A stretch of DNA of 64,000 bases from Rosa chinensis (Eukaryota; Streptophyta; Magnoliopsida; Rosales; Rosaceae), in contig NC_037090.1 in NCBI RefSeq assembly GCF_002994745.2, positions 40,357,001 to 40,421,000 on the forward strand. Direction: 5' to 3'. Shown one piece after another: positions 11,669 through 23,190 of this stretch. A program made the translations under genes and the position numbers. The notes under the pieces were generated by a model. The model saw only the letters and a list, made by a program, of their open reading frames with translations. It made no database searches and had not been told where the DNA came from. Numbering within the stretch: position 1 is the stretch's first letter; each line of letters starts with the position of its first letter.

Positions 11669-12413
11669 TATCTAAAAATTGAACTTGACAACTGCAGACA
11701 ATCTAGAACAACCCTTGCTCTTTATCACTTCCACTTCCCCCACTACTTCAAATTTCAAAGCAAAACTCACCACAGAAATAACAACGATGATCGATTACTG
11801 TGCAGGAAAAAAGGTTTAAACTTTGAAGTAAAACTGATTAAACCCAATTAGGGGAGTGAAAAATTACATGAACCCAAAAAAGAAGAGTGCAAGTCAGGCA
11901 TGGAACCAAGGGGGTGCTGGGATGTGCTGCAGCACCCCCCATTTTTTTTTATAGAAAAAAAATATCTTATATATATTGAATGTACAAAAGCAAGTAAATG
12001 CATGAAGATAGAGGGAAGATTAGAGAACGACATGACAAAAGCAACTATATATGTGTAAATGCATGCTAATGCAAAAATATTAAAAGATTGGTGCAAGCAA
12101 AACCTAGGTACTATACTTCCTCAAATAACAAAATGTATATTTTGAAAATTTTTGACCCAATCACAAAGAAAATCAAAAGAAGTTAAGCCGCAAGTCTCAA
12201 ACTACAAACGAAAAATCAATCAAACTGAAATTTCTAACAAATCTTGATGCTACCGGCACTGATGCCCTGGGTATAGATTAGGGTTTAGGAATAGTTTTGC
12301 TGCATGAAGCCATTAAATTCATAATGACTCATTGAAGTCAAAGTACGACAAATAAACTTTCTATGAACTTAGCAAAACTTGGAAGCATCATAAGGTAAAT
12401 TTAGCCAAGATAA
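11669..12413. other. No gene recognised
   Basis: Only short, unsupported frames are present. A poly-T run follows CAGCACCCCCC near 11930-11950, a sequence I have seen at the margins of plant repeats but cannot classify. Confidence 0.4.
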
Positions 12414-12415
12414 TA

Positions 12416-12995
12416 CTTGGCTGACCACATATGGTCAGCCATTCCTAACCAAGGCTATGGTCTCCCAATGAAAACTAAACACATGTCCAGTTTATTAATT
12501 TTATTATATCCTAATTCATGTCCTTCCCTTCTTCCTCTCACAGCTCTTCCTTTTGCAATGGAGAAACAGTACTGCAGACAAGCACTTTTAACTGAAAATG
12601 AAAATGAAAATGAACATGAAAATGAAATGGAAGGTGAGAAACCAAAGTTGGGGATCTAGAATTTTTATCTTCCATCTCTAGCAATTTTCAGATCTGGATT
12701 GGAATATAAGCAACCCACAAGAATGATAGAGATGGAGAACATGTGAAGGAGAAGCTGCATATTGGGAAATGAGAGATTAGACAACAGAGACTATACAACC
12801 CATTACCCATGTGTAACCTTATGCTGCATTGAGAAGTTTTGATCGGTAAAACCCATAATCAAGAGTAGTAGAAGAACTGTGATCGAGAAGAAGAAGAAAA
12901 GGACCTTAATTAGGATATAATAAAATAAAAAAGGATAAGTGTTTAGTTTTTATTGGCCTTGCTTAGGAATGGCTGACCATATGTGGTCAGCCAAG
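12416..12995. mobile_element. MITE with palindromic tips, TA target duplication
   Basis: The 580-bp element begins CTTGGCTGACCACATATGG and ends with its near-exact reverse complement. The inverted match continues inward for about 100 bp (AAACTAAACAC, then TTTTATTATATCCTAAT, mirrored at 12905-12950). TA is present on both sides (12414-12415 and 12996-12997), which would suit a Tc1/mariner (Stowaway-like) element, though a 2-bp duplication is weak evidence. The interior is non-coding and includes a short GAAAAT tandem run at 12594-12630. Confidence 0.7.
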
Positions 12996-12997
12996 TA

Positions 12998-13460
12998 TTG
13001 TCCACCGTCAACTTAAATTTCTAATTATGACCTTGGTGCAATTATTTGTAGGAATGAGAATCTTTTTGGGAACCGAAGATAAGCAAAGCAGAGAGGTGAG
13101 AGTCATAGTGGGATTCAGACAAAGAGTGAATTTTGAAGTTGGGTTTAGTCAATTGGGTTCATTAGGTTCGTTGGGCGAGAGGATCCTCTCCTGAGCTAGT
13201 TTTTAACTTGAGCTACCTAAGCTTTCAAGTAGATTATGACACGTGGCTAATGTCACATCCAATGGTCTATAACCCTTTAGAGATTGATTTTAGAATAATA
13301 CCCATTTAGGTCTTTGTTCTTTCTCATCTCTTTCTTATCGTCTTCCACACTCTGTAATTATAGAAATTCAAATGATAAAAAATCCAGATGAGATCTCACA
13401 TAATTAACTGTACTTACATGAGCATTTGCAAGCATAATTAGCTATAATAAGCCACACTCA
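12998..13460. other. No gene recognised
   Basis: Intergenic sequence between the MITE and the Gypsy LTR. I see no frame, RNA gene or clear repeat. Confidence 0.4.
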
Positions 13461-13927
13461 TGATACCGCTAGCTGTACCAGCTACCACCAACTGTGTGAC
13501 CTACGGAAACACAGCCAAACAGGTTACCGCCTGAGCCCCGGCTCACCCTTAGATCACCGCTGACGGGCCGCCACGCGCCGCACCAAGTTAGCATCAGAAG
13601 CTCCAGAAGCTGGGGACTGAAGCACATCAGTCCCACATCGAAAACATGGAGAAGATTAGTTCCCTCCTCACTTATAAAAGGTTCTCTCCTCATTAATGAC
13701 GCATTTACTAGTTACCTACGATTACTTTGTCAACATAAATACATTGACTAACTTAGGCATCGGAGAAGAGAAGACCGCCCAACGCGGTCTTTGGGCGGTC
13801 TTCCTCTGACGCCCTCGGTATTTTACTTGACAGGTAAACGGAAGTTCCAAATATCACAAGTAGCGGTCCTCCTATCGGATCAACGTTAACCGAAGTTCAG
13901 CTACCGCTGAACTTTTGGACGTCAACA
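13461..13927 (+). repeat. Tat element 5' LTR
   Basis: Runs from TGATACCGCT to ...GTCAACA, about 467 bp. It contains CCCACATCG and a TATA box (CTTATAAAAGG near 13671), as in LARD-B. A perfect 12-bp hairpin follows at 13771-13802. The left end is inferred from a TG dinucleotide only, since no second copy exists for comparison. Confidence 0.65.
13771..13802 (+). promoter_or_regulatory. Hairpin in the transcribed part of the LTR
   Basis: AAGACCGCCCAA is followed by an 8-base loop and TTGGGCGGTCTT, a perfect 12-bp stem about 100 bp after the TATA box. LARD-B has a hairpin in the same relative place. It may be an RNA structure near the LTR 3' processing or packaging region; that role is inferred. 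Confidence 0.6.
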
Positions 13928-13928
13928 T

Positions 13929-13946
13929 TGGCTCCGTCTGTGGGAA
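13929..13946 (+). promoter_or_regulatory. Tat primer-binding site
   Basis: TGGCTCCGTCTGTGGGAA, one base after the LTR end. It differs by one base from the LARD-B site TGGCGCCGTCTGTGGGAA (57973-57990), a primer site common in plant Gypsy elements. Confidence 0.75.
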
Positions 13947-13979
13947 TCCTTGAACAAAACGTGATCCACCACAACTACC

Positions 13980-15660
13980 ATGACTAGTGATAGCGGGGTA
14001 AACACTCAGCAGCAAGCAGACCAGTCCGCCGACCCCCACCCAACAAACCTAGCAGGTAACGTTGACCCAGTGGTAAACGTTAATCTTGCACTATTCAATA
14101 CCCCATCAAACCTTGCGGCGGAGACCCAGCCTGGCTGCAATCGCCCACCGGTCTGGGACCTCGCCACTATGTATGAGCTGGCATTGGCAAATCTCTACAA
14201 GGAAAACAAGGAGCGCGAACAGGAGAGCATAGAGAAGGCCGAGGCCTAAAAGCAGGTGGCCACGCTGATGTCAAAATTCGACGAATTAAAAAAGGCGTTG
14301 GAAGCGAACGCTAACACAGCACAGAGCGAGCAATCGAGGAGCACCAGACACAGTCGACCCAATACAGGCAAAATGGTACCCGTACCAGTCATACAGATGC
14401 AGGTACCACTAAACCCACCAGAGGTGATGGGCCCGCCTCCTCTGCCCAGCCTAATGATGGAGCAGGAGGCGGAATCACAGCCAAACACCAACCGCCCGGC
14501 AGCCAGGGCCATAACTGAAGGTAATCCACCTACCCCCGGGCGGGAGCTGGTTCAGCGGAACCTCTAGGAGAGGCCTTCTGGTGACGCAATCACCCTAATC
14601 CTGGAAAGGATGCAACAATTATAGCAAAGACTAATTCGGGCCAGGACTGTTCACTGCCAGGATCCTGCAGGCCGTCAAACCAGCACACGCAAAGACACCA
14701 AAGATGTCACACTACAACGGCATGTCCGACCCCTTCGTCCACATGGACACCTTCAAAAAGGTCACTAACAATAAGGGATTTGATGACGCCACCCTCTGCC
14801 ACTTGTTCAGCGAAACATTGGACAGCGAGGTAATGAGCTGGTTCTTCGAATGCCCGCTAGGCTCCATCGACTCATTCCACGCAATGTCAAACGCTTTCCT
14901 TTCTCGGTTCATCCTGTTGGCTGCCGAACATCACAACACAACTCAGCTATTCAACCTCAAGCAGGGGGTAGCAGAAACGTTGCAGGCATTCGTCACTAGG
15001 TGGCGAGCGGCGGCATCTGAGTGCCGCGATCTCGACAAGACAATGGCGCTGGCAGCCTTCAAGCAAGGACTCCTCAAGGGACCATTTCTCTATCATCTCA
15101 ATTACAATCATCCAAATGCCGCATATGACCATGTCATGAGCGAGGCTGTGATCCATGCACAGGCAGAATTCATCACATATGGAGAAACCCCCCCACCACC
15201 GCCGACTCCTACAAAGTCCACTCAACCTTCTTCCAGCAATCAGGAGACCTCTAGCAAAACCTCTGCTACACCGCCAACAGATAAGAAGGGAGAGTGGCAA
15301 TAGGGTACTTACCAGAACAAGCGGCAAAAGGACCAGTATTACAACAAGGGCAGCCACTCATCCCAGGGGGATAACCGTAATAAACAGACAGAGTCCTCCC
15401 AGTGGTATGTAGTGTTCACGGTCCTCACAGCCTCATATGAGGAAATATACGACCAGTGTAAGAATCAGATTCTGCCACCACCCCCAAGAAAATACCTAAG
15501 GGTGGGAAAGCCCAGGAACACGGGTAAATGGTGCAAATATCATGAGGATAGTGGCCACAACACCAACAATTGCAACGCTGTCAAGACAGCTATTGAGACT
15601 TTGTACCGCGATGGTAAGATGGAGCAATTCAAGATCCGCCAACCGCCACCCGTGGTCGCC
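13980..15660 (+). pseudogene. Tat gag
   Basis: The gag frame starts at 13980 and is broken by TAA at 14247, TAG at 14565 and 15301, further stops around 14630, and a shift into a new frame before 14704. The conserved capsid-like part (14704-15303) has YNGMSDPFVHMDTFKK, LCHLFSETL, SWFFECPLGSIDSF and FLSRF. This is the usual Tat order of Y-G-DP--H, C-lFp-tL, A--W---lp--SI-sf. A zinc-knuckle-like CKYHEDSGHNTNNC follows near 15532. Gag would form the virus-like particle and bind RNA. Not functional here. Confidence 0.8.
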
Positions 15661-16497
15661 AACATCGAACAAATGGGCCACATCAATACCATTGACGGCA
15701 GTGCTCCAATTACCAATATGTCCCACAGGGAAAAAAAGCATTATGTGCGCGCTAATCACCCCAACGAAGTTTGCAATATCCTCTACGAGAGGTCCTCAAA
15801 ACTCCCAAGGCTTGGTTGGGAACCCATCACCTTCTCAGAGGAGGAGGAGGAGCACAGAGTGCAACTACCCCACGACGATCTATTCTTAATCGACGCCATA
15901 CTTGATAAATGGTTAGTAGGGAGGGTCCTTATGGACAGCGGATCCGCTGTTAATGCCATCTTCAATGGTTATGGCAAACTCCAGCGGAATAGAAAATTAC
16001 TCTAGGATCATGAGCCATTGCTCAGCTTCTCCAGAGACATCATGCAACCATTGGGTTCTAACTACATGTGACTAGTTATCGGTGCCAGTCCATGTACGGC
16101 AGAAATCCATACGAAGTTCATCATTGTCGACTGCTTCAGTTCATACAATGCCATCATCGGTCGACCGGCGCTCAACAAGCTCAAGTGCATCATAGCCGGA
16201 TACATGCTTCTCATGAAGTTCCCTACGCCCAATGGGACAGGGTGTGTCAAAGGAAGTCAACAATTGGCACGAGAATGCTACTCCACAACCGTAGCACGGT
16301 CGACGCGCCGCCATGAGATACTAACAATAGGAAACCATGCGCCACCGCTAGACATCTTTGAGGACCCAAGAGATGACGAGAAGAAATATGTCAAAAAGGA
16401 GCCTGTCAACCCAGAAACATCTTTGAGGGTTATCAGCATCTCCGACGAACACCCTGATCAGACAGTCCGCATCGGCGCTCAGCTGACACAGAGGTAG
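15661..16497 (+). pseudogene. Tat protease region
   Basis: The aspartic protease motif appears as VLMDSGSAVNAIF near 15925-15965. The downstream conserved stretch reads YNAIIGRPALNKLK, MKFPTPNGTGCVKG and QQLARECY. Stops at 16003 and near 16069 interrupt it, but the frame stays the same on both sides, so these are point changes rather than indels. A frameshift close to 16497 leads into the RT-proximal linker. Confidence 0.75.
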
Positions 16498-17702
16498 CGG
16501 CAAAACTCACCCAGTTTCTACTTGACAACGCCGCCGTCTTTGTATGGTCCTACGTTCACATGCTAGGCATCTCCCCTGAGATCATCACACAAGCTGAGCA
16601 TCAAACCATCCTCCTACCCTGTCAAGCAGCGGCGGAGGGCCTTCGATGAGGAAAGGTATCGTGCAATTGGGGAGGAAGTCGCAAAACTACAGAACATCGG
16701 GTTCATCCGCCAAGTCAATTACCCTTAGTGGATTTCCAACCTGGTCATGGTCAAGAAACCTAGCGGGAAATGGCAGATGTGTGTCGACTTCAACGGCCTC
16801 AACAAGGCATGCCCCAAGGACAGTTTCTCGCTACCCTGTATAGACCAATTGGTCGATGCCATCGCTGGATACAAGCTACTGAGCATGATGGACGCCTTCT
16901 CCGGCTATAATCAGATCAAGATGCACCCTGGTGACCAGGAGTACACCGTCTTCACCACCGATAAAGGCCTATATTGTTACAATGTCATGCCCTTCGGTTT
17001 GAAGAACGCCGACGCAACTTACCAGCGGCTGATGAATGCCATGTTCGATGAGCATGTGGGCAAAATCATAGAGGTATACTTGGACAACATGCTGGTCAAA
17101 AGCATCAAAGCTAGCAGACACGTGGCCAACCTCCTCATCATATTCACCATTCTATTGGCTTATGACATGTGCCTCAACCAGGAAAAATGTTTCTTTGGCG
17201 TCACCGCCAGCAAATTCCTAGGGTATATAGTCAATGAACGGGGTATAGAGGCCAATCCTGACAAGGTGCAGGCCATCCTCAACATGGAGGCTCCAAAATG
17301 GAAAAAACACGTGCAGAACCTCCAGGGCAAGCTAACCGCTCTCTCTCGGTTCATTTCCAGACTCACTGATAGATGCCTCCCATTTTTCAAAGTCCCAAAG
17401 ACGACACACAAAAAGGTAATCAACTGGAACCCAGACTGTAAGGCGGCATTCCAGGGCTTGAAAGAGTACTTGGAAGCAGTCCCACTTCTCTCCATTCCTG
17501 TGCAAGGGGAGACACTGTACTTATACCTAGAGGTATCACAATCCGCGGTAAGCTGCGCCATTGTCCGACGAGAGGGCCAGGAGGAGCTCGCTGTATTCTA
17601 CGCCGGCAGAGACACGAACTGGGCAGAAACAAGATATGCCCCCTAGAACGGCTTGCTCTTGCACTTATTGTTGCCGCTAGATATGTCTTAACAAACCAAC
17701 CA
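16498..17702 (+). pseudogene. Tat reverse transcriptase and native RNase H
   Basis: The linker motif VFVWSYVHMLGISPEII matches the plant Gypsy pattern before RT. RT follows with QRRRAFDEERY, NLVMVKKPSGKWQMCVDF, LNKACPKDSFSLP, MMDAFSGYNQIKM and VMPFGLKNADATYQRL. The catalytic box reads YLDN (17077-17088) where the family has YxDD: the second Asp is AAC, Asn. A TAG lies at about 16726 and a frameshift near 17640. The native RNase H (LYLEVSQSAVSCAIVRR, then RYAPLERLALALIVAAR across the shift) is degenerate, as usual in Tat. Not active. Confidence 0.85.
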
Positions 17703-18536
17703 TTGAGGCAGGTAATGCAAAACCCTGAGCATTCTGGGCGCCTCAGCAAATGGGCCATCGAGCTCAGCGAGTTTGACATCGACTACAAACTAAGAACCGC
17801 CATGAAAGGTCAGGCGGTGGCAGACTGCATTGCTGAGCTCACCGAGGGTCAGGATGAACCCAGCCAGGGCACACAAGAGGCCAACAAGGAAATAATAACT
17901 GTTAAGGAACCAGTCCCCCAACAACAGTCAGACTGGAACCTCCACGTTGAAGGCTCCGCTTGCGCCAAGGCCTGCGGTGCCGGAGTCATCTTCACAGGAT
18001 CGGGGGGACTAAATGTGGAATACGCGTTGAAGTTCAATTTCAAAACCTCAAACAACATGGTGGAATATGAGGCACTCATTGCTAGCTTACTCCTCGCCAT
18101 CGACTCAGGCGCTGACAGTGTCAACATATTCAGCGATTCCCAGTTAGTCGTTAACCAAGTCAATGACAGTTTCCAGGCCAAGGACCAACAGTTAGCGGCA
18201 TACTTGGGGTACGTCAAGACACTCCTAAAAAAATTCAAATTTCACACCATCACACAGATCCCCAGGGAAAAGAACACCAATGCTGATTCACTAGCGCGAC
18301 TAGCAATCGCTCAACCACACCAATGTCCAGCGGACACAAGGGTAGAACGCCTTGACAAGCCAAGCATCACAAAAACCCTGGCGGAGATTTTGAACATTGA
18401 GACTAGGCCCAGTTCGATGGATGAAATCATCGAATACAAGCGCAATGGAACATTACCAGCGGATAAGGTCGAAGCACGACAGCTCAAGCGGAGAGCAACC
18501 CGCTACAAAATACAGAATGGCAAACTTTACTCCTAG
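17703..18536 (+). pseudogene. Tat second (archaeal-type) RNase H
   Basis: An open frame of 277 codons covers the end of the native RNase H and a second RNase H. Motifs are WNLHVEGSACAKACGAGV (the first acidic residue, normally Asp of DGS, is Glu), NNMVEYEALIASLLLA (Glu kept), FSDSQLVVNQV (Asp kept) and NTNADSLARLA (Asp kept). This duplicated RNase H is diagnostic for the Tat clade. The frame ends at a TAG at 18534, after which the sequence continues in frame into integrase. Confidence 0.8.
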
Positions 18537-19637
18537 GGGTTTACTCATCCCAACCTCCGATGTCTGACCCCAGAAGAGGGAAAAGATGTGCTTACAATGA
18601 TACACGCCGGGGAGTGTGGATACCACTCGGGCACCAGGTCTCTGGCCAATCGCACAATGCGACAGGGATACTTTTGGCCCATGCTCGGTGACAACCCCAG
18701 AAGGGTGTCCAGATCCTGCCACAAATGTCAACAGTACGCTGACCTCCCCCATGCCCCAGCGGAACCCCTGTCAATCATCATCGGCCCATGGATCCATTCC
18801 ATATAGGGCCTAGACTTACTGGGAAAATTCCCAACTGCCAGGGGTCAGTTCAAATACATCATTGTCGCCATCGACTACAACAACAATTAATTGGATCAAA
18901 GCAGAACCATTGACGGCAATAACTACCGCCACGGTAACTCACTTCCTCTAGAACAATATCTACTGCCGCTACGGCGTTCCCCACACAATCATCACAGACA
19001 ACGGCACACAGTTTAACAGCAAGGAACTCATCTCTTTCACCGCTAACTTGGGCACCAAGATGAGCCTTACATCCGTCGCTCACCCCCAAACCAACGGCCA
19101 AGTTGAAGCAGCAAACAAGATAATCAAGAAGCTGCTAAAAAAGAAGCTCGACGACGCTAAGGGTTTATGGACGGAAAAACTCCCGGAGGTTCTGTGGGCC
19201 ATCCAGACTACTCCAACTTCCGCCACCAGAGAAACGCCATTCTGTATGATGTTCGGTACTGAGGCCGTCCTACCCATTGAGGTCACACAACCTACTGCCA
19301 GAATCGAAGGCTACCACTCCGAGACTAACGGCGAGGGCGTCAACCTCGACAAGGACCTCCTTGAGGAAAAACGCCACAAAGCCCATCTGTAAAACTTGCA
19401 AAACAAGCAATAGGTTTCAAGTTTTTATAACGCCAGAGTCAAAGCTTGGAACCTCCATCTGGGGGACTGGGTAATGAAGGAAGTTATTCCGCCACCAACG
19501 GCACTCCGCCTAACTTGGGAAGGTTCATACAAAATTGTGGAAGTCGTTAGCCCCAGCACCTTCTACTTAATGGACAAGGATGGCATCACAACGACCCACC
19601 CTTGGAATACCGAGCACCTTCGATATTACTACAAATA
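18537..19637 (+). pseudogene. Tat integrase
   Basis: The zinc-binding HHCC domain is readable as HAGECGYHSGTRSLA and SCHKCQQYA. The core begins GLDLLGKFPTARGQFKYIIV with AIDY (first Asp), then ITDNGTQFNS (second Asp) and QTNGQVEAANK (Glu), so the D-D-E residues remain. Stops at 18804 and near 18950 and frameshifts near 18885 and 19390 break it. The C-terminal part includes LGDWVMKEVIP and ends HPWNTEHLRYYYK. Confidence 0.8.
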
Positions 19638-20108
19638 GCCATGCTGCTACCCTAGAGCATCTTGACTTAGCTAAATTTTTGTCCAATATTTAGCTAAGGG
19701 AAGCTACCCAATGGGTACAACCCCACTTTTGTAAACGCTGATCAGTCAGCTAATCAATGAAACGAGGATTATTCAAACCATTGTCACCAAGTCCAAGCAC
19801 AGGTTCAAGTGGCAACGCCAACAGTATTCGGCGGACCACGTCCGCTACATCGTGCAGTTGGAACAATTTTAATTCCTTTAATGTTTCGATGATTAACAAA
19901 AGCACAAGTCAAAACTCTGGCGGTAAAGGCAACATTCAAACAACAAATAATCGAAAGGCATACGACACTGAAAATTTTCACACTTTCGTCTATTCAGGGT
20001 CGGGGCTCCCCGCCCAAATATAGTCATTACAAAAAAAAGAAAAGCAAATAGTACATATGCAGGCCTCAACGACATTACAATACGAAAGTATGGTGGAGGG
20101 CAACGTTT
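19638..20108. other. Non-coding spacer between Tat integrase and antisense ORF
   Basis: No domain is visible. This is where the sense polyprotein transcript and the antisense ORF transcript would converge. Confidence 0.5.
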
Positions 20109-21640
20109 TCAACAATTTTCAACACCGCCCTGCTCACCCTCGTCAGGCGGTTGCTGCTCACCCTCGGCCTACAGTTGCTGCGCGCCCATACGACTTGTCT
20201 GATCCAAGCCATGCGCAGTCGGGCTCGGGGTCATGATGGTCCCATCCGGCCGGGTACGAGCCGCCAGAACATTGGCCTTAGAGACCTCGAACTGAGTAGG
20301 CACCGGAGTCCGTTGGGAGGTCTCCGCCGGGTCATGATCACTCTCCCCACTTCCGGAGCACACGCAAGGCTGAACCGCCGAGGACCCGCCCGCTAAGGTT
20401 GACGGCTAGAGGGGTGTGCTAGCGGAACCGGACGCCTTCGCCCAGTCAATGGCGCCCGTTTTATTAAGAAGCTCTACGTTGGCAACAGCACCGACCTTCG
20501 CCGCCTCCATCAAAGCTTGCTTATACGCAGCAAACTGCTTGAAGGCATCCACATCGGCGGCCTCAACACCACTCCTCTCCGCCTCCAGCTGGGCAGCCAC
20601 ACCCTCTAATCTCTTCACCTCGGCCGATTTGGCTGCAGAGTCTTTCTGAAGAATGTCAATCCTTTTAACCTTGGCCGCCATCTGCTCTTTCAGCTGAACT
20701 ATATCTTGTTGGAGCTGGTTGATATGGTCATTCCGCTCAAGGTTCTGCTCGATGGCAATTTTCAGCTTGCCACGAGCATCTGAGGCATCGCATTCCGCCT
20801 TGGTCAGCTGCCTTTCCTTATCTGCCAATCTGGCCTGAGAATCCGCCAACCCGCAGGACTTCGAGCTCCTCCCGTAACTGCCGCTCGACCTCAGGCTGCT
20901 TTGAAACCGCCAGGAAGAGCTCGTGCAACCCGACGGACAGATGGCCAAAGGCCGAGCTAAACGGCGACTGTTGTAGCACCGTTGGGCGGACGGTCCCATC
21001 CAATCCGCCGAATCCCAGCCTCTCGCAGAGATGGAACAAAAACTCCTGCTCTGAGTCAGCCAGGAATTCGGCGTACACGGCAAACGAGTCCAGGTCGCTC
21101 GTCTGCACCTCCCAGCTGGAGGCCACGGTTACCGTGGGCGAAGCGTGTTTTGACTTCTTCTGCTGGCAGACCCCAATGGTCTTCGTACCAGTAGCTTCGC
21201 CCTCCTCATCGGAGTATAATGCTGCTTCCTATGCAAAACTGCCCGTATAGTGTCAGCAGCGACAGGCCTCGTTGTCATAGGCGGCTCCAACCCCGTAATG
21301 GTAACTGGTGGCTGGGACCCGCGCCGAGTGGCGAGCACTCTTTCTTTTCGCTGCTCAAGGGCAGTCGGAGCCTGGCTCCTGCCGGCAACATTATGCTCAA
21401 CGCCAGCTCTAGCTTGAATGACTGGCAGACCATCGGCACCAAGATGAGAGTGGTGCGGCATCGGCAGCACCATTGAGGTTTCAGACTAGCTCACCACCAA
21501 CATCTGTGGATTCACCATCGTCTGCTGGGTCGCCAAACCAGCGGCGTACATGCTCTGAAGAAAGTTGTTTATCTCGGCACGGTCCATTGTTTTGGCGAAA
21601 GCGTCGCGGCTCGCTTTGGTACCCGGTAGAGAGTCTAAAA
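20109..21640 (-). pseudogene. Antisense additional ORF (aORF) of the Tat element
   Basis: Minus-strand pieces give one decayed protein of roughly 500 residues. From N to C they are: FAKTMDRAEINNFLQSMYAA; a linker with ALEQRKERVLATRRGSQPPV; a globular stretch with DSFAVYAEFLADSEQEFLFH and LCERLGFGG; a long coiled coil (LADKERQLTKAECDASDARG, then KEQMAAKVKRIDILQK, VAAQLEAERSGVEAADVDAF); and a Pro/Ser/Thr-rich tail with PTQFEVSK and RPDGTIMTPSPTA. Frame changes lie near 21127 and 20850, and stops at 20406 and 20169 are in the same frame as the flanking text. The poly-pyrimidine tract at 21638-21653 followed by AG looks like a 3' splice site, so an upstream exon is possible. Extra antisense ORFs at this place are known in Tat/Grande-like elements; function unknown. 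Confidence 0.6.
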
Positions 21641-22607
21641 AAAAAAAAAACAGGTAATATAAAAAGAAGGTCCACTCATTGAATTTTGACTGTGACGATC
21701 TCAATCTACATGTTGTCCTGAATAAATTGATATTATAAATTTTTATTTTCGAGAGTCGAAAATAAATCGACAGTAATAAAATCAAAACCCTAGTAATGAT
21801 AATTCATCGAAAACTTGAAATCATATCGGTACGAGCTCTAATTTCATAAGTTACATCGACTCAATAACTATATCAACCTATTGAAAAATGAGGTTGATCC
21901 AAAGGTCGGATCTTCCCGAATCGAAACCCTGAAATCTCGAAGCTTTAGAAATCCCGGTCATTTCTCAAACGTCCACCAATTTTAACAAAATTCATATCCA
22001 TATGTCTGTAATACTCTATCTAATAGACGAAAACAAAACACTTGAAGTGACTGGACGCGCCTTCACGCACCGCCACAAGCGATTGAACGTGGGTCCCACG
22101 CGCCGCCACCTCAACCTCCGATTCGGATAGTGAGACTTATGCCTAAATGATCAATGCAACAAGCCCAACAACTTTTTCATTTATCATGAAGTTAGATTTT
22201 GATCGAAATAGCTGCAAATTACCTTAAACAATTTAGAAATCCCAATTTTCTATTACTCGATTCCCACTCCTTGACATAAATCATTTGGAGCATGTTAGAG
22301 GGATTGATGTACGTCGAACGAGCTTCAAAATCCATGTGGTATAGTCCGAAAAAATCGTCAAAAACTGAGTTTCGTTTGGGTCAGCCACGCAGACTACCAA
22401 GCTAGGTTTTGTTTCGTTTCTCCTCTCCAACGACAAATAGAAGCAAGTGAAGGGCAGAGGTTGTCACGCCCCTAATTTTTAACACAAATAAAAATTGATA
22501 TATAATCCCACACTCTGACGTCTGTAGGTAGCCCCGGCCATCACAGCAGTCTTCTCAATTATTGTTAACTTAATAACAATTCAGCTCCGCTACCGAGCAG
22601 TCGTCAC

Positions 22608-22755
22608 ACTGATCATTGCACAGATTTCACTGGTCATCACACAGATAGCCAACGTCCTACTGATCATCACATAGATTTCGAGGATCATCACACAGATAGC
22701 AATTGTCCAGCTGATCATCACACAGATTTCGGCAGTCATCACTCAGATAACAATC
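22608..22755. repeat. About 52-bp tandem repeat, 3 copies
   Basis: The units share CTGATCATCACACAGATTTC and GTCATCACACAGATA. It lies inside the solo LTR directly before the 74-bp array, and both arrays share ATCATCAC. Confidence 0.65.
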
Positions 22756-23140
22756 ATCACAAAAATTCATCACACTAATTCCAAAAATTCATTACACAAA
22801 TATTCCTACACAAGCTTCACATGGCTATCATCACAAAGATTCATCACACTGATTCCAACAATTCATTACAGAAATATTCCTACACAAGCTTCACATGGCA
22901 ATCATCACAAAGATTCATCACACTGATTCCAACAATTCATTACACAAATATTCGTACACAAGCTTCACATGGCAATCATCACAAAGATTCATCACACTGA
23001 TTCCAACAATTCATTACACAAATATTCATAAACAAGCTTCACATGGCAATCATCATAAAGATTCATCACACTGATTCCAACAATTCATTACACAAATATT
23101 CCGAAACAAGCTTCACATGGCAATCATCACAAAGATTCAT
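22756..23140. repeat. 74-bp tandem repeat, about 5 copies
   Basis: GCTTCACATGG recurs at 22814, 22888, 22962, 23036 and 23110, exactly 74 bp apart. Units differ by a few substitutions (for example TATTCCTAC, TATTCGTAC, TATTCATAA). This is an LTR-internal satellite, not a CRISPR array. Confidence 0.9.
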
Positions 23141-23162
23141 CAATGCATATATATTTCACGTA

Positions 23163-23190
23163 AATATATATATATATATATATATATATA
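23163..23190. repeat. (TA)n microsatellite
   Basis: Alternating T/A run just after the 74-bp array. Confidence 0.85.

Larger units (their letters stand above)
13461..21690 (+). mobile_element. Decayed Tat-lineage Ty3/Gypsy retrotransposon, 3' LTR not found
   Basis: The order is 5' LTR, primer site, gag with a zinc-knuckle-like motif, protease, RT, native RNase H, a second archaeal-type RNase H, integrase, then an antisense ORF. The second RNase H and the extra ORF between integrase and the 3' end are hallmarks of the Tat group. At least seven in-frame stops and several frameshifts break the polyprotein. No second copy of the LTR is present downstream; the element is lost near 21690, where another LTR-like sequence starts. 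The right boundary is therefore approximate. Confidence 0.85.

Noticed and set aside
20151..20396. Plus-strand frame of 81 codons
   Set aside because: It is the complement of the conserved C-terminal tail of the antisense Tat ORF, which makes better protein sense.
22756..23140. Regular repeats resembling a CRISPR array
   Set aside because: The 74-bp units are contiguous with no unique spacers, lie inside an LTR, and the sequence is from a plant.
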